Of a stretch of DNA of 64,000 nucleotides, positions 52,254 through 61,086 are shown in pieces. This DNA is from Neolewinella agarilytica (GTDB taxonomy: Bacteria; Bacteroidota; Bacteroidia; Chitinophagales; Saprospiraceae): the NCBI RefSeq assembly GCF_900110645.1, contig NZ_FOFB01000001.1:62001-126000 (forward strand). The letters run 5' to 3'. Numbering within the stretch: the first letter of the stretch is position 1; every line of letters begins with the position of its first letter. A program made the position numbers and the translations under genes. Under the pieces are notes generated by a model. That model had not been told where the DNA came from. It saw nothing but the letters and a program-made list of their open reading frames with translations, and searched no databases.

Positions 52254-53513
52254 CTACTCATGAATTCGCCCTTTAATTTTTCCGCCCTTAAGCGCCTGAT
52301 CCAGCGTATCCGTTTTGGCGTATAGCACGGGGTCTGGCGAAAGGCGGTTCAGGTCCGGCTGTCCGGCGTCTACCCAACAAGTGTACCAGACACTACCGAT
52401 GGACTTGATAGTTGCCCGGAAACGCTCCTCCACCATGCCCTGCATTTCCTTATCCCAGGCAGCAGCAAACTCTGCCGACTGCGTCTTGATCGTGCGGCCC
52501 AGCCGCTCATCAAAAACCATCTGCTGATCCGAAGGATAGGTATCGCGCAGGCGTTGCTCCGTGCGCAGGACACTGTCCACCAGACTGTGGCTCTTCAGAA
52601 TAACGTCCCAGTAATACTCCCGGGGGTTCTCGATGTATTCTGCCTTCCCTACGAAGTAATCGTAGGTGTCATCCGCAAACAATTCCGGAATGCGGCTTTC
52701 CCAGAAAGCATGGATCCCCGTCTGCCCGGTCATCTGCCCGTTATAGTTTTCGGTCGTGTGTAAGGGTACGTGCGCATCGCCTACATAATGGCCCATCTCC
52801 GCGCAGAGGCGGAGGATTTTATCCGCATTCTCTTCAGCGAAGGCGTTCGTAATCCGCCGGTGCATTTGCTCCAGGTGGTAGGGCAAAATACCGTAGCCGC
52901 TGAAATTGTCGCGAACGGAAATTTTTCCGCCGCCCTCCGGCACGGGGAAGCCGACGGCCCGCAGACTGTCACTGCTCACCACCAGCTCATCCTCGTAATA
53001 CACTGGCAGCACGTTCCTGATCCAGAAACTCCGGTAACTCCCCAACTGAACCTCCAGCGTTTTCCCGGCGCTACTGCGCAGAATCACCCGGCTGTCATTG
53101 TCGAAAAGATAGTCAGGGTCCGCCTGATTGATGGCATCTACCTTCCAGGTAACGGTGTCATTCGACGAATCGATAACCAGCAGATCGGCCTTCCAGAGCA
53201 GGGCATCCGTCCAGCGGCGCGGAACATGCTCAAAGTTTTCGCTTACTCCCCAGTGGTCAATATCGATGTAGTGGCGTACGGCCTCGTGTTTAGTGGCGTA
53301 GCGGCGTTTATCCGGGTCGACGGCATGGTCCGTGATCCACTCAATGTTGGCCCGAAAGAAGGGCATCATCTCCTGATCGAGCGTAAAAACGGCCAGGCGG
53401 TTAAGACGACGATGGCCGAAAAAGCCCCATTGCGGGTCTTCAGCAATCGTCCAGGCGCTAAAAGCAATGAGCGCCAGGAAAAGAGTAACAAAAAAGGTGG
53501 TGGTGAACCGCAC
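52254..53513 (-). CDS. zinc-dependent phospholipase C / S1-P1 nuclease-fold protein
   Basis: The 419-aa exported protein has an N-terminal hydrophobic segment and WGFFGHRRLNRLAVF, in which an N-terminal Trp and His would bind zinc after processing. It also has RHYIDIDHWG and the C-terminal metal motif MGHYVGDAHVPLHTTENYNG followed by GIHAFWESRIPELF. These His/Asp residues match the trinuclear zinc site of the PLC/S1-P1 superfamily. Bacteroidota members are annotated as zinc-dependent phospholipase C family proteins. Substrate unknown. A MITE-like element abuts its stop codon. Confidence 0.88.
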   Translation of the reverse strand: MRFTTTFFVTLFLALIAFSAWTIAEDPQWGFFGHRRLNRLAVFTLDQEMMPFFRANIEWITDHAVDPDKRRYATKHEAVRHYIDIDHWGVSENFEHVPRRWTDALLWKADLLVIDSSNDTVTWKVDAINQADPDYLFDNDSRVILRSSAGKTLEVQLGSYRSFWIRNVLPVYYEDELVVSSDSLRAVGFPVPEGGGKISVRDNFSGYGILPYHLEQMHRRITNAFAEENADKILRLCAEMGHYVGDAHVPLHTTENYNGQMTGQTGIHAFWESRIPELFADDTYDYFVGKAEYIENPREYYWDVILKSHSLVDSVLRTEQRLRDTYPSDQQMVFDERLGRTIKTQSAEFAAAWDKEMQGMVEERFRATIKSIGSVWYTCWVDAGQPDLNRLSPDPVLYAKTDTLDQALKGGKIKGRIHE

Positions 53514-53576
53514 GGCATTGTTTTTTGAAACCCCCTCCCCAACCCTTACCGTAATACTGCGGGATGAGGGAGTGGG

Positions 53577-53593
53577 AAAACGCTCCGCGTTTT
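53577..53593. repeat. AAAACGC hairpin
   Basis: AAAACGC-TCC-GCGTTTT is preceded by a CCCCCTCCCC..GGGAG stretch with GTAATACTGCGGGAT. It parallels the structures at 9925-9941 and 38985-39001. It lies in the gap upstream of the phospholipase-like gene. Confidence 0.55.
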
Positions 53594-53656
53594 AATTATC
53601 GAGATCGTTTAGTATACAGCCAGATCATTCGGTATTGGATGTAAACTTTCCAGCAT

Positions 53657-54670
53657 TTAAAAAGAGTCATACCCCACCAGTAACGGCAGCGTTGTTTCTA
53701 CGTTCAAAAGTACCCAATCCTCTCCGTTATTGATGTAGGCTTTAAAGGATTTTATGTCTCCGCTTGTGATCACTTCACCACTCTTAGGGTCGTTTTGGTA
53801 GGTGACTTCCTGGTATTGGGGATACAACTCCATCACTTTCTCATCTTCCCCTTCTTCTTTAAGGGTGATGATGGCGAAGGGGAGTTTTTCTTTAGCTTCC
53901 TCCATCCCCTTTTCGTCCTCGTTCTGGTAACGGTTTACATAGTATTTTTCGTAGCGGGCCAAAATCCCTTCTGCGACACCACGAGCGATATCCCTACCTG
54001 TTTGCTCCGATTCATAAAAGGGTTTTAGCTGGTATTGACTTCCTTGCTTTTCCAAAAGGAAGCTTTTATTCCGGATGGTAGGATATTCGATGCTGAAACG
54101 TTCTACCCGGTCGGGGTCTATCCGAAAATAGACCTTATCCCTCCAGTCATCGTCCCAAAGATTGAAGCGAGCCCGAATATTTCCGGTCCAGCCCGTCATT
54201 TGCACGATGTAAGGGTTTTCGCTTCCCTCCATGATCGCAAAAGTGCCCATTTCATCGTTGGTGGAGCCCCCGATGTAGTAGCCACGCAATTTCTTACCGG
54301 CTTCGTCGAAGAGCTGGACGAGTATGCCCTCCGTTGCCAGGTTTTTCACCATGTTAGGCACGGCTTTACTGGTTGGCAGCGACTGAATGTCTATCTTCTG
54401 CAAGGTCGTCATCATATTCTTCATGATGTTCTCATTAGCCGGGCGGCCATCTACCAGCCAACCGGTAACTCCTCCCCGGGTAAAGGTGGCGGTATGCTCT
54501 TTCCGGTCAGCGATGAAGATCCGGTGCACCTCGTCAATATTTGAATAACCGAACTGCCGGTCGTTGCCCCGCTCGCTCACTTTTTCAGGTGCAGCGCCTG
54601 CGGTGGTAGCGTACCAGGCAATGCCCCCCAAAAGCAGCACGGCCAGTAAAAGAATAAGGGTACGATTCAT
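53657..54670 (-). CDS. DUF4340 domain-containing protein
   Basis: The 337-aa protein has an N-terminal membrane anchor (LILLLAVLLLGGIAWYATT) and a DUF4340 beta domain: VHRIFIADRKEHTATFTR, GWLVDGRPANENIMKNMMTTLQ, then VERFSIEYPTIRNKSFLLEK. It lies 92 bp downstream of gldG on the same strand. DUF4340 proteins commonly sit next to GldG-type ABC components and probably act with them in the cell envelope (inference). Confidence 0.87.
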   Translation of the reverse strand: MNRTLILLLAVLLLGGIAWYATTAGAAPEKVSERGNDRQFGYSNIDEVHRIFIADRKEHTATFTRGGVTGWLVDGRPANENIMKNMMTTLQKIDIQSLPTSKAVPNMVKNLATEGILVQLFDEAGKKLRGYYIGGSTNDEMGTFAIMEGSENPYIVQMTGWTGNIRARFNLWDDDWRDKVYFRIDPDRVERFSIEYPTIRNKSFLLEKQGSQYQLKPFYESEQTGRDIARGVAEGILARYEKYYVNRYQNEDEKGMEEAKEKLPFAIITLKEEGEDEKVMELYPQYQEVTYQNDPKSGEVITSGDIKSFKAYINNGEDWVLLNVETTLPLLVGYDSF

Positions 54671-54762
54671 GGGTATAACTTTAGTTCAGAAGCGCGAAAT
54701 TGAGGCTAATTATGCAGAGCCCGGCCATTCGACGGCAATATTTTCGGGTTGGGTCGGCTTGC

Positions 54763-56499
54763 TTACCCCTTCTGTGCATACCGGCGCCGGCGGAGCCAGT
54801 TAAACAACAGCCCGAAAATGGCCAGTAGAACCATCGGAACCAAAAGGTTAATGGTTCGCCATTTGTTAGCCTCAGCAATGGCTGCTTCCTTGTCGATCAA
54901 TCGCAGCTTCACGTCCTTGCCCCTTGCGGCAATCACTCCGTCGGGGTTCATGAGGTACTCGATAGCGTTGAGCATAAGCGCCTTATTGGCGTACTGAAAT
55001 TTCTCCCAGGGGTTAATGCCTAAGGCCCGGTAGCCCTGGCTGCTAACGCCGTTGGCCAATACATCCCCATCAGCAATAATGATCATGCTGGTGGGCGCAG
55101 ATTTCCCTTTAAAGTCCATCCCTTGTGCCCGAAGACTCTGTTCGTTCTCCCGGCTCAGTCGGTTAGCATAGGGGCTGGTAAAGCTCCCCTCCAACAGGTA
55201 AGCTAAGGGCAAATTGCTTTCATTGAAACGATCCAGGTCCATCTCATATTTCTGGGCGTCCAGGTCAATGGGAGACGGTAGTCGTTGCCGACGGGAGCGG
55301 TTACTGGTCGACAGCAGGAGTGTTTTCTTGACCGAAGGGTCTTCGTCGTTAACCGTTTCGATAACGGAAGGGAAACGCAAGTCTACGGGGTCCAGATTTT
55401 TAATGATGGGATGATCTCCCTCCGGTACTGCCATCACGTGATAAGGAAAGGGCACCATTGAAATATTCGGTTTCCCTCCGGTACTACCCGTTACGATTCC
55501 GATACGGGTACTGACCAGGTCAAGTGCCAAAACGGGATCGAGCCGAAAACCGTATTTGAAGAACATGTCTTCCAGTCCGAGTTCTCTGGCCTGGGGGTAG
55601 AACTCATTTCTGCCCTGAAGAGAATCATAGTCCATCCCTACAGCATCAATGGCCCAGAGCACCTTACCACCGTTCATTACGTATTGATCGAGTTTGAAGG
55701 CATCAAAGTCCGAGAATGGCTTCGTCGGCTTCGCAACGATGAGCAGTTTTACATCCTGTGGAATGGTAGCGAAACTATCCAGATCAATGGGCCCGAGGTC
55801 ATAGTCCTCCCGCAGACTGCGGACCAAATCAACGGTGTTAGGCCCGGGCAGTTCTCCGTGCCCCAGGGTAAAGCCGATGAGTGGTTTATCGTTATTGGTT
55901 AGTCCTTCAATAGCACGGCTGAAGTTATACTCTAACAAAGCTTCCGCCTGATTTACCTGCCGCTCTTCGCTGACGTTAGGCAGCGCATTGCCGAGGAAAG
56001 GAACGACGCGGGTACGGTTGCCGTAGTAGACAATTGCGTAGGGATAAATGGCATTGACCGAACGCTCGGCAGCGCTGGCGGCGGAGAACACCGTGACGGG
56101 CGTAATGCCAAGATCTTCCTGCAGTTGCTTCTGCCGTTCCTGTATTTGTTCCGCGCTACCGCCGGAGAGCGGGTCAGCAAATTCCCATTCCAATTTTGGA
56201 GAATAACCGGAAAAATCGACCAATAATTCCTCCACCTTATCCTTTAGCCGCTGGTAATTGGCGGGGAGATCTCCGTCCAGCAATACCCGAACGAAGATGG
56301 GCTCTTCAATGGACCGCAATTGTTCTGCCGTATTTTCCGTGAGGGTAAACCGCTTATCCTCCGTAAGGTCCCACGCGCCGTAAAGTGATGTGCCACCAAT
56401 GCGAGTGTTAGCCAACACATTGATGATGATCAACAGCGCTACAGCGAGTAGCAATTGGATCAGCGATTGGGTACGGTTTTTACGTTCGAGTTCAGCCAT
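54763..56499 (-). CDS. gldG: GldG-type gliding motility ABC transporter component
   Basis: The 578-aa protein starts MAELERKNRTQSLIQLLLAVALLIIINVLAN, a membrane anchor, followed by DLTEDKRFTLTENTAEQL, typical of GldG. The ABC_transp_aux domain has GFTLGHGELPG, LLIVAKPTKPFSD and GKVLWAIDAVGMDYDSLQGR, and a C-terminal membrane helix (LLVPMVLLAIFGLLFNWLRRRR). GldG works with GldF and GldA in gliding. No gldF is adjacent, since the neighbours are a lipoprotein gene and DUF4340. The frame extends 84 codons upstream into repeat DNA; the ATG at 56499 is the real start. Confidence 0.9.
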   Translation of the reverse strand: MAELERKNRTQSLIQLLLAVALLIIINVLANTRIGGTSLYGAWDLTEDKRFTLTENTAEQLRSIEEPIFVRVLLDGDLPANYQRLKDKVEELLVDFSGYSPKLEWEFADPLSGGSAEQIQERQKQLQEDLGITPVTVFSAASAAERSVNAIYPYAIVYYGNRTRVVPFLGNALPNVSEERQVNQAEALLEYNFSRAIEGLTNNDKPLIGFTLGHGELPGPNTVDLVRSLREDYDLGPIDLDSFATIPQDVKLLIVAKPTKPFSDFDAFKLDQYVMNGGKVLWAIDAVGMDYDSLQGRNEFYPQARELGLEDMFFKYGFRLDPVLALDLVSTRIGIVTGSTGGKPNISMVPFPYHVMAVPEGDHPIIKNLDPVDLRFPSVIETVNDEDPSVKKTLLLSTSNRSRRQRLPSPIDLDAQKYEMDLDRFNESNLPLAYLLEGSFTSPYANRLSRENEQSLRAQGMDFKGKSAPTSMIIIADGDVLANGVSSQGYRALGINPWEKFQYANKALMLNAIEYLMNPDGVIAARGKDVKLRLIDKEAAIAEANKWRTINLLVPMVLLAIFGLLFNWLRRRRYAQKG

Positions 56500-56557
56500 A
56501 ATTCTGGAAAGAGAACGCGAAGATAGGGCGTTGGGGTATTTTTGGTGGGGGGAATTT

Positions 56558-56729
56558 GGTAGCGTGCCCGAGCGAGCGCAAGCTTCACGCAGGGACGCTC
56601 GAAGGTCCCGCAATACTGCGGGACGCTTAAAGGTCCAACGGATAGTGGCAGGTAAACCTCGAAGCGTCTTGGAAGGACCTTCGAGCGTTTGCTCTTTTCC
56701 GACTTTGCAATTGCCCTGGGTAGCGTGCC
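56558..56729. repeat. palindromic repeat of the CGCTCGAAGGTC family with 11-bp flanking direct repeats
   Basis: CGCTCGAAGGTCC (56596-56608) pairs with GGACCTTCGAGCG (56675-56687), and the GTCCCGCA hairpin of 2347-2366 is present too. GGTAGCGTGCC occurs in direct orientation at both ends (56558-56568 and 56719-56729), like a target duplication or a conserved end. No ORF. It fills the gap between gldG and the upstream lipoprotein gene. Confidence 0.7.
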
Positions 56730-56769
56730 AGGGCAAACCCAATTCCGGCATAAAAGCCGGAGAACCAGT

Positions 56770-57261
56770 CTAGCGCCTCACCAATTCCATCTTGAGCCAG
56801 CGAGCCCGGCTGAATTCTTCCCCATCGGTGCCCACGATCCCCTGCACTACAATCTCGTTTCCAGCTTTAATTTTGACGTTCCTGATTCGAAAGTTGAAAG
56901 CTTCGCCAGCCTCCCAGGGCTCCGTACTCAGGGGCAGCTTCTTTTTACCAACTGTTTTATCATTGACGAGAATTTCGAAGGCAGACTGTCCGTCACTTTC
57001 CCCAATGCCGTAAAAGACAATATCGTAGCGCCCGCTTTGCCCGAGAAAACGATGAGCAATGGCGCCCGTCTTTTTCAAGTTGGGGTTGAGCGCCAACAGC
57101 GGCATACCGGTGAAATTATCCAGATAAAAATCGCTGTCTTCGTAAGGGAAATCTTTGGACATCAGTGTGGTGATCGTTCCAGCAGGATCTTGAGGTCCGG
57201 TCGTGGTGGTCGCACAGGCGGACAAAAGCACAGCTAGAGATAACAGAAGAAGGAAGCGCAT
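56770..57261 (-). CDS. hypothetical lipoprotein
   Basis: The 163-aa protein has a lipoprotein signal (LLLLSLAVLLSAC, Cys16), a Thr-rich start, and a beta-rich mature domain (GRYDIVFYGIGESDGQSAFEILVN; GEAFNFRIRNVKIKAGNEIVVQGI) that looks like a carbohydrate-binding or Ig-like fold. No family is recognised with certainty. Similar sequences may be DUF1080-associated or esterase-associated binding domains (weak inference). Confidence 0.75.
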   Translation of the reverse strand: MRFLLLLSLAVLLSACATTTTGPQDPAGTITTLMSKDFPYEDSDFYLDNFTGMPLLALNPNLKKTGAIAHRFLGQSGRYDIVFYGIGESDGQSAFEILVNDKTVGKKKLPLSTEPWEAGEAFNFRIRNVKIKAGNEIVVQGIVGTDGEEFSRARWLKMELVRR

Positions 57262-57669
57262 TACAAAGACAATTTCGGTGGTAGATAAAGGGCTAATTTA
57301 CTGCCTCAGAGAGAGATTGCCGAATTGGATGTTCATTGGCTACTAATTGGCTCTTCGGGGGCTTACTTTCAAACAAATGTCAATTTGTAAGAGACTATGT
57401 CACTGGTACCATTCATCAGTGATAGTAACAGACGAAGAACTAAACCTTGTTGCCAGATCAAATTTAGTGCAACTGCTGTGATCAACACGATAGCCTTTAG
57501 TCCCGATAGGGACGGGCCAGCTCCTTAGCGAGGTACGCAAGAGCGGCGAAGCCAGCGATGGCGTGCCTCGCAAACAAGCTATGTAATACTTGATTTTCCC
57601 GAAAGCAAAGCCCACCTCTAGTAGAAAAATTATTCCCGATCCAAAAGACGATTCCCTTACCTTAGCCCA
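57262..57669. other. 408-bp intergenic region with an inverted repeat, no credible gene
   Basis: An inverted pair AGCGAGGTACGC (near 57528) and GCGTGCCTCGC (near 57560) follows CCCGATAGGGACGGG. The one long open stretch (minus strand from 57768) is composed of this repeat DNA and overlaps the real plus-strand gene. Confidence 0.5.
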
Positions 57670-58980
57670 ATGCCACAGCCCCTCATCACCGTTCTGAGTG
57701 CGCACCGCCATCCGCGACTTCGTTACACGCTTAAAGAGCTTGGACGAGACCTTGGCTACCAGTTTCAATTGATGACAGACCGGGAAAAGTGGACAGCATC
57801 ATCGGCTGACGCAAAAGTGGTGTATGGTGAGGCGAAAAAGGGAGAAACAGCCTGGCCGGCGCATCCGGTTTTGCAGGGCGCGGACGCGGGTGCAAAGGAT
57901 TTGACCGTTGACAGCAAGGAAGGAACACCCCGTTTCTTCGCCAGCGGCGAAGGCCATGACCTCCTGGCCTGCATTTTCTTTGCACTCTCCCGCTACGAGG
58001 AATACCAGGCCTTTACCCCTGACCATCATGGCCGCTTCCCGGCCAGCGAAAGCCACGCCCAACAGCATGGCTACCTGGAGCGCCCCGTCGTGCGGGAATG
58101 GGCAACGCTATTGGCGGACTCTTTGCGGAGAGACTTCCCCACCCTGCCGCCGCCTAAGCGGCGGCCCTTCACCTTCCAACCCACCTACGACATCGACATC
58201 CTCTGGGCCTGGCAACACCGCGGCCTGCGGGGAATCGGCGCAGGAATCAAGGATTTTTTCAGCGGCCGGTTCGGCCGGGCCTGGAGAAGATTCACCGCTC
58301 CGAAGGAGCAGGACCCTTTCCAAACCCTTGCCTATATCCGGTCTTTGCACCCGCGTACGCGCCCTCAAATTTTCTGGCTGCTATCCAACGGACAAGACCG
58401 CCGCGATACAAACCCCTACCCCATACCTCCCGCTCAGGAGGCTTTAATTCAGGAACTCGCCGAGCAATCTACCATCGGTATTCATCCCAGCTATCACAGT
58501 AGTGACCGCCCTGAACTCATCCGGGAAGAAATTGCCCGACTGAAAGGCATCATCGGCCGAAATCCACTGCACTCCCGCCAGCATTTTCTGCGCTTTCGCA
58601 TTCCCCAAACCTACCGGGAGCTGCAACGCTCCGCCATCACTAATGATCACAGCATGGGGTACGCCGATGCCGTTGGATGGCGCGCGGGCACTAACCTGCC
58701 TTTCCACTGGTACGATCTCGAGCGGGAAAGCATGACCGGCCTGCTCGTCCATCCCTTCGCCGCCATGGACGGTACCCTTAAAGATTATCTCCAGCTCTCC
58801 GTTCCGGAAGCCCTGAGAAAAGTGGAGACTCTCGCTGAAGATGTTCGCCCCTTCGGAGGGGTTTTTCCGCTCCTGTGGCACAACAGCAGTTTTTCCGACG
58901 ATTATGGTTGGGCCGGCTGGCGGGAAATGTATGAGGAGTGCGTAAAATTCCTGGGGGATGGAGCGATTATCTCCGGCTGA
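57670..58980 (+). CDS. polysaccharide deacetylase family protein
   Basis: The 436-aa protein resembles Bacteroidota polysaccharide deacetylase family proteins: an N-terminal region with DLLACIFFALSRYEEYQAF and HGRFPASESHAQQHGYLERPVV, then FTFQPTYDIDILWAWQHRG (metal-binding Asp pair). Further motifs are IGIHPSYHSSDRPE, RQHFLRFRIPQTYRELQ and WHNSSFSDDYGWAGWREMYEE. It likely acts on an envelope polysaccharide. Two copies of the dispersed GC-rich motif lie in opposite orientation inside the coding sequence (57876-57897, coding QGADAGAK; 58344-58364, coding SLHPRTRP). Confidence 0.85.
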   Translation: MPQPLITVLSAHRHPRLRYTLKELGRDLGYQFQLMTDREKWTASSADAKVVYGEAKKGETAWPAHPVLQGADAGAKDLTVDSKEGTPRFFASGEGHDLLACIFFALSRYEEYQAFTPDHHGRFPASESHAQQHGYLERPVVREWATLLADSLRRDFPTLPPPKRRPFTFQPTYDIDILWAWQHRGLRGIGAGIKDFFSGRFGRAWRRFTAPKEQDPFQTLAYIRSLHPRTRPQIFWLLSNGQDRRDTNPYPIPPAQEALIQELAEQSTIGIHPSYHSSDRPELIREEIARLKGIIGRNPLHSRQHFLRFRIPQTYRELQRSAITNDHSMGYADAVGWRAGTNLPFHWYDLERESMTGLLVHPFAAMDGTLKDYLQLSVPEALRKVETLAEDVRPFGGVFPLLWHNSSFSDDYGWAGWREMYEECVKFLGDGAIISG

Positions 58981-59122
58981 GGGGCTCCGCCCAGAACGGC
59001 CAAGGGAGCGCAGTGACTTTGGCCGTGTGACGCATGATATTACTTTAGCTACCGCTGTTACGCGCTCCGGGAGCCTGCGGCCCCGTTCGCGTTCGGGGCA
59101 CAGCCCCTCAACCAGAGATCAC

Positions 59123-60007
59123 CTACAGCAAAGGCTGTAAGGTATCCAGCGAGGTCTGGGTCAACTGCGCATAAAATTCTTCCGTAAACGCTGAGCTGCC
59201 ATGGTCTTCCAGAAACTTTTTCTGCTCAGGAGACAGGCCAACCGGGTTGGTATCGATACTGCCGGGATAAGGGTTCGCCGGCGTGCGGTCCAGGGGCGGG
59301 CAGAACTCCACGGAGACGGCGCCATCGTAGCCAATTTCTTTGAGCACACCGATGATGGCCGCCCAGTCCAGGCTCCCCATGCCGGGGGCCATGCGGTTGT
59401 TATCGGCGACGTGGAAGCCGTGGAGACGATCAGCACTTCGGCGCAAAGCGGCGGCCCAGTCCGCTTCCTCCAAATTCATGTGGAAGATGTCCAGGCAAAC
59501 TCCGCAGTTCTCCCCCGTGGCTTCTGCTAATGCATAAGCCTGATCCGCCCGGTTGACGAAGTAGGTCTCGAAGCGGTTGATGGGTTCAATCCCCAGCAAA
59601 ACGCCCGCTTTTTCCGCATGAGCATATATCTCCTGCATACTGGCGACTGCCCATTTCCACTCCTCCTCCGGACGGCCGTCCGGGACGATCTTACCCACCG
59701 TGCCCGGCACGACGGAGACCATGTGTCCATCCAGTTCTTTCACCATATCGACGAGGCTTTTGACGTAGGTGACGGAGTTAGCCCGTTCGTCCGGATCAGC
59801 AGAGAGCAGGTTCAAACCGTCTTCCATCAGGGTCACACTACCCCAGCACTTGAGGCCATAATCTTTGAGTTGCTGCCGTACTACTTTGGTATCGTAGAGC
59901 TGGGGAGCGCCCATGATTTCAATGGAGCCGTAGCCCATGGAGGAGATGCGACGGAGGGTAGTTTCGAGGGGCTCGGCCCGCATCCAGTTGTGAATGGAAA
60001 GGTGCAT
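59123..60007 (-). CDS. hydroxypyruvate isomerase-like / sugar phosphate isomerase TIM-barrel protein
   Basis: The 294-aa cytosolic xylose-isomerase-like barrel shows MGYGSIEIMGAPQLYD, VLLGIEPINRFETYFVN, GVCLDIFHMNLEEADWAAALR, HGFHVADNNRMAPGMGSLDW and AVSVEFCPP, with Glu, Asp, His and Glu metal ligands. It is like D-tagatose/D-psicose epimerases and hydroxypyruvate isomerases. The frame runs 33 codons upstream through an octamer array (repeating FSHSLIPS), but the ATG at 60007 is the real start. Last gene of a minus-strand set with a 2-hydroxyacid dehydrogenase, a VOC protein and an enolase-superfamily enzyme. Confidence 0.88.
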   Translation of the reverse strand: MHLSIHNWMRAEPLETTLRRISSMGYGSIEIMGAPQLYDTKVVRQQLKDYGLKCWGSVTLMEDGLNLLSADPDERANSVTYVKSLVDMVKELDGHMVSVVPGTVGKIVPDGRPEEEWKWAVASMQEIYAHAEKAGVLLGIEPINRFETYFVNRADQAYALAEATGENCGVCLDIFHMNLEEADWAAALRRSADRLHGFHVADNNRMAPGMGSLDWAAIIGVLKEIGYDGAVSVEFCPPLDRTPANPYPGSIDTNPVGLSPEQKKFLEDHGSSAFTEEFYAQLTQTSLDTLQPLL

Positions 60008-60020
60008 GAGGAAGGGAGTG

Positions 60021-60100
60021 AATGAGGGAATGAGAGAATGAGAGAATGAGGGAATGAGAGAATGGGAGAATGAGGGAATGAGGAAATGAGAGAATGACAG
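60021..60100. repeat. AATGAGRG octamer tandem array
   Basis: About ten 8-base units (AATGAGGG, AATGAGAG, AATGGGAG, AATGAGGA) run without interruption, ending at AATGACAG. The array begins 14 bases upstream of the isomerase ATG (minus strand), so it lies in the 5' untranslated region. It adds an open frame to the gene, so unit-number change could alter expression. Confidence 0.9.
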
Positions 60101-60129
60101 GTTCACAGGTTCTTTGAGCGGTAGGTCTT

Positions 60130-61080
60130 CTAGCCCAGCGCCGCCCCATTAAACAAGTAATGTCGATCAATCGCCTGCCCGTTCAGAACAGCCATGGTAT
60201 TGCGGACAGAAATTAAGCAAATTTCGCGGTAGGTATTGGCCGTAAGGCTGGCGGCGTGGGGAGTTACCAGTACGTTGGGCAGTGCCAGTAAGGCAGCCCG
60301 CGCTTCGCCATCAAGGCCGAGAACGTCCGATGCGTAGCCGCCGATCGCTCCGCTTTGCAGTCCGGAAAGGAGGGCTGTTTCGTCGATGATCTCAGCGCGG
60401 GCGGTGTTAATGATCGACGCGCCGGGGCGCAGGTGAGCGAGGGCTTCAGCATTAAGTAACTGTCGGGTGGTGGCCCGGAGCGGCAGGTGGACGGAGATGA
60501 TGTCACACTCCGCCAGCAGGTCGGGTAGCTGTCGGGCATCCTTGCCGTCCAACTTTGCCGGCACCTGCGGGTGCGCCATGTGCAAGACTTGCATACCAAA
60601 AGCCAGCGCCAGGTTTTTCACCCGCTGACCAATGTTGCCAAAGCCCATGATGCCGAGGGTCTTGCCGCGAATCTCATCGCCGCTAAAGGAGGTTCGGAAG
60701 GCCCAGTTACCCGCCTTTACGGCGGTGGCGGCGGCGAAGGTCTGCCGTTGCAGGCTCAGCATCAGGTTCAGGGTATGCTCGGCTACGGTGTCGGCATTGC
60801 TGCCGGGGGCGTTGATCACCTGGACGCCACGTTTGGTGGCGTGTTTTACGTCGACATTGTCCAAACCGACACCACAGCGGGCAATGACCCGAAGGTTAAA
60901 ACAAAGATCGATCAGCTCAGCGGAGACATCACCTTTACCCCGGGTCACGATGGCGTGAATGTCGTTAGCACGAGCCAGCTTCGGGCCGGAGCCTGGTGTC
61001 TCTGCCATCAGCAAGGTCGCAGACGCCTCGAGCAAGTCATGTGCCTCGGGCGCAATGGTTTCGAGTAAAAGGATATTCAT
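60130..61080 (-). CDS. D-2-hydroxyacid dehydrogenase (phosphoglycerate dehydrogenase-like)
   Basis: The 316-aa NAD-dependent enzyme has the substrate-side motif RCGVGLDNVDVKHATKRGV, the Rossmann motif LGIMGFGNIGQRV, the catalytic Arg in NTARAEIIDETALL, the Glu region in LGLDGEAR, and the His in VTPHAASLTANTYR. It oxidises or reduces 2-hydroxy acids. It lacks the ACT domain of long SerA enzymes, and the genes around it suggest sugar-acid metabolism. It starts 6 bases after the VOC gene, so they share an operon. Confidence 0.9.
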   Translation of the reverse strand: MNILLLETIAPEAHDLLEASATLLMAETPGSGPKLARANDIHAIVTRGKGDVSAELIDLCFNLRVIARCGVGLDNVDVKHATKRGVQVINAPGSNADTVAEHTLNLMLSLQRQTFAAATAVKAGNWAFRTSFSGDEIRGKTLGIMGFGNIGQRVKNLALAFGMQVLHMAHPQVPAKLDGKDARQLPDLLAECDIISVHLPLRATTRQLLNAEALAHLRPGASIINTARAEIIDETALLSGLQSGAIGGYASDVLGLDGEARAALLALPNVLVTPHAASLTANTYREICLISVRNTMAVLNGQAIDRHYLFNGAALG

Positions 61081-61086
61081 AGTTGC

